From: Paracidovorax avenae
Lineage (GTDB): Bacteria > Pseudomonadota > Gammaproteobacteria > Burkholderiales > Burkholderiaceae_C
Reading direction: 5' to 3'
NCBI RefSeq assembly: GCF_040892545.1
Contig: NZ_CP156079.1
Span: 3,135,501 to 3,199,500, forward strand
DNA length: 64,000 nucleotides
Positions 46,477 through 53,034 of the stretch are shown here, in pieces (the stretch's first letter is position 1; every line of letters begins with the position of its first letter). A model generated the notes under the pieces. The model made no database searches and was not told the origin of the DNA. It worked only from the letters and a program-made list of their open reading frames with translations. Both the position numbers and the translations under genes were made by a program.

Positions 46477-47649
46477 TCAGCGGCTGGCCGCGGGCGCGGG
46501 AGGCGATGCGGGCGCCGATCCGGGTGCGGCCCAGTCGCGCTGCTGCACTTGCGCACCTTCGGTCAGGCGCTCGGCGCCCTCCACCACCACCCGCTGCCGT
46601 GCCTGCAGCCCGGCGGCGATGCGGTAGCGCCGGTCCACCAGTTCCCCCAGCTGCACGGGCACCGCATGCGCGCGCCGCTGTGCATCGACCACCCAGACGC
46701 TGGCCTGCCCCTCAGTGCGCACCACCGCCTGCTGCGGCACCGTGAGCGCCCCGGCATAGGCCGCCCGCGGCACGCGTGCCTGCACGAACATGCCGGGCAG
46801 CAGGCGCCGCTGCGGGTTGTCCACCAGGATGCGCAGCAGCACCTCGCCGGTGCCGGCATCCACCGTGATGCCGGAAAACAGCATTCGCCCTTGCATCCCG
46901 GAGGGCTCGCCGTCGCCGCGCAGGATCTGCACCGCGGCCTCCTGTGCGCCGCCCTCCGGCCGCGCCGCGGCCCGCAGCCCATCCAGCGCCGACGCCGGCT
47001 GGCGCACGTCCACGTACACCTGTCCGATCTGCTGGATGCGCGCCATGGGCGAGGCATCGGTGGGCGAGACCAGCGCGCCTTCCGTCACCAGCGCCTGGTC
47101 CACCCGCCCCGCGATCGGCGCCTCCACCGTCGCGAACCGCAGGTCCAGCCGCCGGCGCGCGAGCGTGGCGCGGGCCTGGACCACCTCGGCCGCGGCCTGG
47201 TCACGCTGCGACACCGCATCGTCGTAGGCCTGCCGGCTCACGGCATCGGCCCGCACCAGCGGCTCCAGCCGATCGGCCTGCAGGCGTGCCCGGGCCCAGG
47301 CCGCCTGCGCGCGCTGCAGTGCCGCCTCCGCCATGTCGGCATCGGCCTGGAACGGTCCGGGGTGGATCCGGAAGAGCGGCGCGCCCTGGCGTATCTCCGC
47401 CCCCTGCTCGAACAGCCGGCGCTGCACGATGCCCCCGACCTGCGGCCGGATCTCCGCCGTGCGCACCGCGGCCACCCGGCCGGGCAAATCGTCGGACACC
47501 ACGAGATCACCGGGCACCAGCGTGGCCACGGACACCTGCGCCGGCGGCGCGGGGGCGTCCTGCGCCTCGTCGGTGCCGCAGGCCGCCAGTACCAGCGTGG
47601 CCAGCGCCGCCGCCATCATCGCGGCCTGCCGCCGTCGGGGGGTGTGCAT
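46477..47649 (-). CDS. RND efflux periplasmic adaptor (membrane fusion protein)
   Basis: The periplasmic adaptor that couples pump and channel. The 390-residue precursor has a lipoprotein signal (lipobox LAAC, about residue 23). A lipoyl/hairpin region begins DDLPGRVAAVRTAEIRPQVGG, and a beta-barrel domain ends near VVVEGAERL. The C-terminus is a Pro/Ala/Ser-rich tail. The ATG at 47649 is chosen because the lipoprotein signal starts there; the frame extends further upstream. A terminator-like hairpin sits 23-44 bases upstream of the start. Confidence 0.94.
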   Translation of the reverse strand: MHTPRRRQAAMMAAALATLVLAACGTDEAQDAPAPPAQVSVATLVPGDLVVSDDLPGRVAAVRTAEIRPQVGGIVQRRLFEQGAEIRQGAPLFRIHPGPFQADADMAEAALQRAQAAWARARLQADRLEPLVRADAVSRQAYDDAVSQRDQAAAEVVQARATLARRRLDLRFATVEAPIAGRVDQALVTEGALVSPTDASPMARIQQIGQVYVDVRQPASALDGLRAAARPEGGAQEAAVQILRGDGEPSGMQGRMLFSGITVDAGTGEVLLRILVDNPQRRLLPGMFVQARVPRAAYAGALTVPQQAVVRTEGQASVWVVDAQRRAHAVPVQLGELVDRRYRIAAGLQARQRVVVEGAERLTEGAQVQQRDWAAPGSAPASPPAPAASR

Positions 47650-47671
47650 ATGCAGGGAATCCTTCGCGTGC

Positions 47672-47693
47672 AAAAAAGGCGCCACTGTGGCGC
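47672..47693 (-). terminator. Terminator-like hairpin in the RND operon leader
   Basis: On the minus strand GCGCCA-CAG-TGGCGC forms a 6-bp stem with a three-base loop, followed by CTTTTTTGC. It is a compact rho-independent terminator just upstream of the adaptor start codon, within the 83-base gap to the divergent response-regulator gene. No gene ends here on this strand, so an attenuator is a possible reading. Confidence 0.6.
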
Positions 47694-47732
47694 TCCACGG
47701 CTGCGAAGGATTGGGCGTTGTGTGGAGATGCG

Positions 47733-48515
47733 ATGGAGCCGGAAAATCTCGGTAGAGTGCGCGGCGTGTCGATCCCACCCCATCGCATCTTCCGGGAATC
47801 CGCGACCCAGGCGCTCGTGCTCATCGCGGAGGACGAGCCCGAAATCGCCGAGATCCTCGCCGCCTACCTCGCGCGCGGCGGCCTGCAGACCGTGCATGCG
47901 CCGGACGGCCAGGCCGCGCTCGCGATGCACCGGGCCCTCAAGCCGGACCTCGTCCTGCTCGACGTGCAGATGCCCCGCGTGGACGGCTGGAAGGTGCTGA
48001 GCGAAATCCGCCACCGCGGCGACACGCCCGTCATCATGCTGACGGCCATGGACCAGGACATCGACAAGCTCATGGGCCTGCGCATCGGCGCGGACGACTA
48101 CGTGGTCAAGCCCTTCAACGCTGCAGAGGTCGTGGCCCGCGTGCAGGCGGTGCTGCGCCGCAGCCGGGGGGGTGCGGGTGGAGCGGGGGGTGAGAGCGCC
48201 CAGGCGGTGCTGCGCGCCGGCATCTTCCAGATCGACCCCGAGACCCACGAGGCCAGCGTGCACCTGGACGGGCAGCGCCACCTGCTGGAACTGACGCTCA
48301 CCGAATTCAAGCTGCTCGCCTGCCTCATGCGCTCGCCCCGCCGCGTCTTCAGCCGGCTCGAACTGCTGGAAGCCTGCCTGCCCGAGGGCGACGCCCTGGA
48401 GCGCACGGTGGACAGCCACATCAGCAAGCTGCGCAAGAAGCTGGAGCCGCTGGGCGTGGAAGGCCTTCCCGTCAGCGTGCGCGGCGTGGGCTACCGCCTG
48501 GGGAGCGGCGAATGA
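47733..48515 (+). CDS. OmpR-family response regulator, likely controls the RND pump
   Basis: A 260-residue two-component regulator. The receiver domain (about 27-145) has phospho-acceptor D77 in LVLLDVQMPRVDGW and the conserved lysine in DDYVVKPFN. The C-terminal winged-helix DNA-binding domain (about 165-258) includes ERTVDSHISKLRKKLEPLG. It resembles BaeR/AdeR regulators that control RND pumps. The start ATG at 47733 has GGAG; GTG at 47766 is an alternative. It is divergent from the RND operon and its stop overlaps the kinase start (ATGA). Confidence 0.93.
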   Translation: MEPENLGRVRGVSIPPHRIFRESATQALVLIAEDEPEIAEILAAYLARGGLQTVHAPDGQAALAMHRALKPDLVLLDVQMPRVDGWKVLSEIRHRGDTPVIMLTAMDQDIDKLMGLRIGADDYVVKPFNAAEVVARVQAVLRRSRGGAGGAGGESAQAVLRAGIFQIDPETHEASVHLDGQRHLLELTLTEFKLLACLMRSPRRVFSRLELLEACLPEGDALERTVDSHISKLRKKLEPLGVEGLPVSVRGVGYRLGSGE

Positions 48516-49570
48516 GCAGTTCTCCCGGCCTGCGCCGGCAGGTCATGCTGTCGCTCGGCATCATGGCGCTGGGCATCATCCTGATCTCGGTGATCGGCTC
48601 CTACGGCTTCTACGCCGTGCTAATGGCCTATTCGCCGTCGAGCATTTCCGAGACCTGGATGCCGTCCCGGGTGGAGCTGGTCTGGATTCTGGCGACCATG
48701 CTGGTGGCGCTGGCCATCGCCATCGCCGTCGCCGTGCGGCTCTCGCGCCGCATCCTCACGCCGCTGAACGCGGTGGCCGAAAGCCTGCGCAAAGTGGCCC
48801 AGGGCGACCTGCAGGCCCGCGCCGCCACCGATGACCACTCCATGGGCGAGACCGCCCAGTTGGTGCGCGACTTCAACGCCATGGCCGAACGCCTGCAGGC
48901 CATGGAAAAACAGCGCACCTTCTGGAACGCGGCCATCGCCCACGAACTGCGCACTCCCGTCACCATCCTGCACGGGCGCCTGCAGGGGCTGACGGAAGGA
49001 GTGTTCGAGCCGCGGCCCGAGCTGTTGCAGGGCCTGCTGCGCCACGTGCAGGGCCTGAGCCGGCTCATCGAAGACCTGCGCATGCTGGGCCTGCGCGACA
49101 GCGGGCACCTGGAACTGGAGCAGATGCAGGCGGACCTGGCGCAGGAAGTCGCCTCCGTCGTGCATGCCTTCGGGCCCGACCTGCATGCGCGCGGCTTCAC
49201 GGTGCAGGCCGACATCGCATCGCCCTGCACCGTCACCTGCGACCCGGTGCGCATCCGCCAGGCCCTGATCGCCCTGCTGGAGAACGTGCGCAAGCATGCC
49301 GACCCGGGCCGGGTGCGCATCCACGCGCACGTGGCGGACGGCCAATGCCACCTCGGCGTGGAAGACGAGGGCCCGGGCATGACCGAGGAACTCGCCGCCC
49401 AGGTCTTCGAGGCCTTTCACCGCGGGGACCCCGGCCGCCCGCAACAGGCCGGCGGCAGCGGCCTGGGCCTGGCCGTGGTCAAGGCCATCGCGGAAGCCCA
49501 CGGCGGCCACGCCACCTGCCAGGCCGCGCCCGGCGGTGGCTCCGTGCTCACCCTGCACTGGCCCACGTGA
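48512..49570 (+). CDS. Sensor histidine kinase of the RND-linked two-component system
   Basis: A 352-residue membrane histidine kinase. Two membrane helices (about 12-37 and 56-77) flank a short periplasmic loop. A HAMP linker (78-130) is followed by the phospho-acceptor AIAHELRTPVTILHGR with H144 and the ATPase domain (N box ALIALLENVRKHA, G1 VEDEGPGM, G2 GSGLGLAVV). It phosphorylates the regulator encoded four bases upstream. BaeS/AdeS-type kinases sense envelope stress and drug presence. Confidence 0.94.
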   Translation: MSSSPGLRRQVMLSLGIMALGIILISVIGSYGFYAVLMAYSPSSISETWMPSRVELVWILATMLVALAIAIAVAVRLSRRILTPLNAVAESLRKVAQGDLQARAATDDHSMGETAQLVRDFNAMAERLQAMEKQRTFWNAAIAHELRTPVTILHGRLQGLTEGVFEPRPELLQGLLRHVQGLSRLIEDLRMLGLRDSGHLELEQMQADLAQEVASVVHAFGPDLHARGFTVQADIASPCTVTCDPVRIRQALIALLENVRKHADPGRVRIHAHVADGQCHLGVEDEGPGMTEELAAQVFEAFHRGDPGRPQQAGGSGLGLAVVKAIAEAHGGHATCQAAPGGGSVLTLHWPT

Positions 49571-49617
49571 AAGTAGCGCTAGAATCCAGCCCGTCGTGCG
49601 CCGCAATGGCGCCACGC

Positions 49618-49691
49618 GCGGGTGTAGTTCAATGGTAGAACGGCAGCTTCCCAAGCTTCATACGAGGGTTCGATTCCCTTCACCCGCTCCA
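49618..49691 (+). tRNA. tRNA-Gly (anticodon CCC)
   Basis: The 74-base sequence folds as a complete tRNA: acceptor stem GCGGGTG paired to CACCCGC, D-arm GTTCAATGGTAGAAC, anticodon loop TTCCCAA with anticodon CCC, T-arm GAGGGTTCGATTCCCTT, and an encoded CCA end. It matches the E. coli glyU pattern closely. One mismatch (C against T) is seen in the anticodon stem relative to E. coli. Confidence 0.95.
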
Positions 49692-51249
49692 GTTTCCCTC
49701 CCCCCTTCCGCGGGCGCAACGCCCTCCTGCCGCTGGCCGCCCCGCCCCAGGCAGGCCCACACGGCCAGCGCCGTCACGGCCGTCACTACCGCCAGCCCCT
49801 GCGCCAGCCGCGAAAACGCCGCTTCGTAAGCCTCCACCAGCGCATGCGGGGCCACCGCCGGCACCAGGGCCATCGCATCCTCCAGCCGCCCCGCCCCCAG
49901 CAACTGCGCCACCGGATGCCCCTGCGCGGCGCCGGGCAGCCGGGCCTGGATCAGCCCCGCCAGCACGGAACCGACCACCGCCAGCGCCACGCCCTCCCCC
50001 GCCACCCGCGTGGTGCTGAACATCCCCGCCGCCATGCCAGCGCGCTCCGGCGGCACCACGCTGACCGCGAGGCCATCCATCAGTCCCCAGGGCAGGCTGA
50101 TGCCCGCACCGATCACCACCATCGCCGTCAGGGCCTGCACGCCCGTATGCGCCGCGGCCAGCCACAGCAGGCCGGCAGCGCAGGCCAGCAGCCCCACGCC
50201 GCACAGCACCGCCGGTGACCACCGGCGTGCCAGCCGCCCGGCCGCCAACGGCAGCACCAGCAGCGGCGCCGACAGGGCCGCCATCATCCATCCCGCACGG
50301 CCCGCGCCCATCCCCTCGATGCCCGCGAAGCGCATCGGCAGCAGCACCAGCAGCACGACGAAGGCATAGGCCGGTGCGGCAGCCAGCAGCTGGATGCCGA
50401 GGAAGCGCCGGTAGCGCAGCAGCGACAGATCCAGCAGCGGCGCTACCCCACGCTGCTCGATGCGCGCGAAAACGCCGAACAGAAGCCCTGCCGCCGCGAG
50501 GCCCCCGATCACACCGGGATCGGCCCATCCCGCCTGCGCTGCCGCGAGCACGGCGCAGGTCAGCACGCTGAGCGCCAGCGTGAACGCCACCGCGCCGCCC
50601 GTATCGAAGGCGTGCGCCGCTGGCGCCCGGGTTTCCCGCAGCGCGCCCCGGCCCAGCAACACCGCCACGCCCATCACCCCCATCACCAGCCCGAAATTCG
50701 CCCGCACCCGAACGCCCCCGCCAGTGCGCCGGCCGTGACCGGCCCCAGCACCAGCCCGATGCCGAACGCCGTCCCCAGCCAGCTGAACGCGCGGGTGCGG
50801 GCCTCGCCGTCGAACTCCTGGGCCAGCGCGGCGGCGCCACCCGCGAACACCGCCGCACCCGCCAGCCCCTGCAGGCCGCGCAGCGCGTTGAACACCGCCA
50901 TGCCCGTGGCGAACGGCAACGCCGCCGACGCCACGAGGAACAGCCACGCCCCCGCCATGAACACCCGGCGGCGCCCCATGCGGTCCGCCAGCGCCCCGGC
51001 CGCCAGCAGGCAACTGCCGAAGGCCAGCATGAAGGCATTCGTCACCCAGGCCAGGGACGCGGCGGACGCGTGCAGCGCGTCGGCGATGCCGCCCAGCGCC
51101 ACGGCCGGCCCGGTAAACACCATCGGCATCGTCGCCGAAGCCATGCAGACGCAGGCGAGCACACGCAGGCGCCGGCCCCGCTCCGGATCGAGCGGGGTGC
51201 CGGGGGAAGCGGTAGAGAAAGTCGGGGTGTCGGAGGACAGTTGGGACAT
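49658..51249 (-). pseudogene. MFS drug transporter, frameshifted, 3' end overlapping tRNA-Gly
   Basis: A major facilitator of about 530 residues. The N-terminal part (start MSQLSSDTPTF at 51249) has loop motif DRMGRRRVFMAGA and reads well until GALAGAFG near 50704, where the frame goes to a stop. The sequence continues in another frame (RANFGLVMGVMGVAVLL) to a stop at 49658. One base appears missing: GGGTGCGGGCG in place of GGGTGGCGGGCG would restore GWRANF. The last codons (ending GEGNRTLV) run through the opposite strand of the tRNA-Gly gene, so the natural C-terminus is uncertain. Confidence 0.85.
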
Positions 51250-51458
51250 GGTGGAAGAGCGCCCGAAGGCAGCACAGGAATGCGAGACGGCCAATAAGGG
51301 AAGGACAAGGCCACGGCACCAAGCGGTACCAAGCCGGATGTGGCGAAGATAGAACTTCCGCATTCGATGAAAAACAGGCCCCGCCTCCGATCAATCCGGA
51401 AGAAAATTCCGCAATCAATGCGCTCCGGCGCACTCCCACCAGAACCCCAGTCCACCCC

Positions 51459-52421
51459 ATGGACACCCCCTCCAGCCTCTCCGCCCTCCTGGCCTTCGTG
51501 CGCACCGCGGAGCTGGGCAGCTTCGTCGCGGCCGGCCGCGCGCTCGGCATCTCGGCCTCGGCCGTCGGCAAGGCCGTCGCGAAGCTGGAGCAGGAACTGG
51601 GCGTGCGCCTGCTCCAGCGCAGCACCCGCCGCATCGCCCTGACGGAAGAAGGCCGGCAGTTCCACGAACGCTGCCGCCGCATCCTGGACGACCTGGACGA
51701 CGCCCGCGCCATGGTGTCGCAATCGGCCGCCGCGCCGCGCGGCCGGCTGCGGGTGAGCGTACCCATCGTCACCTACCACCTGCTCCTGCCCCTGCTGCCG
51801 GAGTTCCTGGAGCGCCATCCCCAGGTGGAACTGGACATCGACTTCAACGACCGCATCGTGGACCTGATCGGCGAAGGCGTGGACATCGCCATCCGCAGCG
51901 GCGACCTGCCCGATTCACGCCTCAGGAGCCTGCCCCTGCGGCACTACCGGTCCCTGCTCTGCGCATCGCCCGACTACCTGGCGCGGCGCGGCACCCCGGC
52001 CACCGTGGGTGACCTCGCGGACCACGACGGCATTGCGTTCCGCTATCCCAATTCAGGGCAGTGGCTGCCCTGGCCACTCGGGGCCACCGCGCCAGAAGAG
52101 CCGCCCCCACCGCTGTCGATGTCGTCGGCGCCATCGCCATCCCCCCTGCCCCGCCTGCGCCGGGTCCTCGGGTTCAACAACATGGAGGCCGTGCGCGGCG
52201 CGGCGCTGGGCGGCCTGGGGATCGGGTGCATGCCGGATTTCCTGGTGGAGGGGCCTTTGCGGGAAGGGACATTGCGGCAGGTGCTGCCGGATCCGGGGCG
52301 ACGGCCGGCGGGGCGGTTCCGGGCGGTGTGGCCGGCGAGCCGGCAGCTGTCGCCGAAGGTAAGGGTGTTTGTGGATTTTTTGAGGGGGAGATTGGGGGAT
52401 CGACAAAAAACCATCAAATAG
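51459..52421 (+). CDS. LysR family transcriptional regulator
   Basis: A 320-residue LysR-type regulator with an N-terminal helix-turn-helix (VAAGRALGISASAVGKAVAKLEQELGVRL) and effector domain, including a Pro/Ser insert at about 210-228. It is divergent from the frameshifted MFS gene, its likely target. The last 40 codons enter the more AT-rich region that leads into the Rhs locus. Confidence 0.92.
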   Translation: MDTPSSLSALLAFVRTAELGSFVAAGRALGISASAVGKAVAKLEQELGVRLLQRSTRRIALTEEGRQFHERCRRILDDLDDARAMVSQSAAAPRGRLRVSVPIVTYHLLLPLLPEFLERHPQVELDIDFNDRIVDLIGEGVDIAIRSGDLPDSRLRSLPLRHYRSLLCASPDYLARRGTPATVGDLADHDGIAFRYPNSGQWLPWPLGATAPEEPPPPLSMSSAPSPSPLPRLRRVLGFNNMEAVRGAALGGLGIGCMPDFLVEGPLREGTLRQVLPDPGRRPAGRFRAVWPASRQLSPKVRVFVDFLRGRLGDRQKTIK

Positions 52422-52512
52422 ATGCTTGAATTTGAAAAGCACGCCGATTACCGTCTGTGGAAGCGGGGCAACTTCAAATTCAGCTGCACTTCAGGTTTGA
52501 GACCACCAAATT

Positions 52513-53016
52513 TCAGGGTTTTTGCAGCCCCTCCTTAGGATTTATTTGCAGGAATTCACGAAATTTCTCAAAAATTTCGTCCAACGTGCTGGTAGCATTT
52601 TTCTCAAAAGCAAAATCCAAATAGGATAAAGGGCGATTGACCACCGATTTAACCTCAGCAGCAAAAACTGAAGCTGACTTATCGGGAGAGAGAATTCCCC
52701 ACAAATCCACAAGAAATGCAAGATGATAAGCCGGCGGCACCTCGCACAACAATAACTTTGATTCAATAACCTCATGCAAATTATTCGACCTACCAACAAA
52801 ATACGCGATAGACTTCAAAACTTGCAACTTTGTTGATTCCTTCAATCTTTCAAATTCTGGTTTTATAAAGCAATTTATAACCAATCTAGTGTCATCCCTA
52901 TTTGAATAATTTATTAAAGAAAGCAATTCACTTCCCTCGTCTTTTGCAACAGTCAGTGCTAGGGGTCCGAGCAAATTCGAAACATATTGCGGATTAACTT
53001 TAAAAATTTCAGCCAT
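52513..53016 (-). CDS. Putative immunity protein for the orphan Rhs tip
   Basis: A 167-residue protein (MAEIFKVNPQYVSNLLGPLA) rich in Leu, Lys and acidic residues, with no signal peptide or membrane segment. It starts 18 bases after the stop of the orphan Rhs cassette on the same strand and is markedly AT-rich, like the tip DNA it follows. Position, size and base composition fit a cognate immunity gene of a polymorphic toxin. The family was not recognised. A TTG three codons upstream (53025) could also serve as start. Confidence 0.7.
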   Translation of the reverse strand: MAEIFKVNPQYVSNLLGPLALTVAKDEGSELLSLINYSNRDDTRLVINCFIKPEFERLKESTKLQVLKSIAYFVGRSNNLHEVIESKLLLCEVPPAYHLAFLVDLWGILSPDKSASVFAAEVKSVVNRPLSYLDFAFEKNATSTLDEIFEKFREFLQINPKEGLQKP

Positions 53017-53034
53017 AAATTTCAATCATAAATT

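Noticed and set aside
49618..49691. tRNA-Gly as an attachment site of an integrated element
   Set aside because: No integrase gene lies nearby and no repeat of the tRNA 3' end was found downstream within the window.
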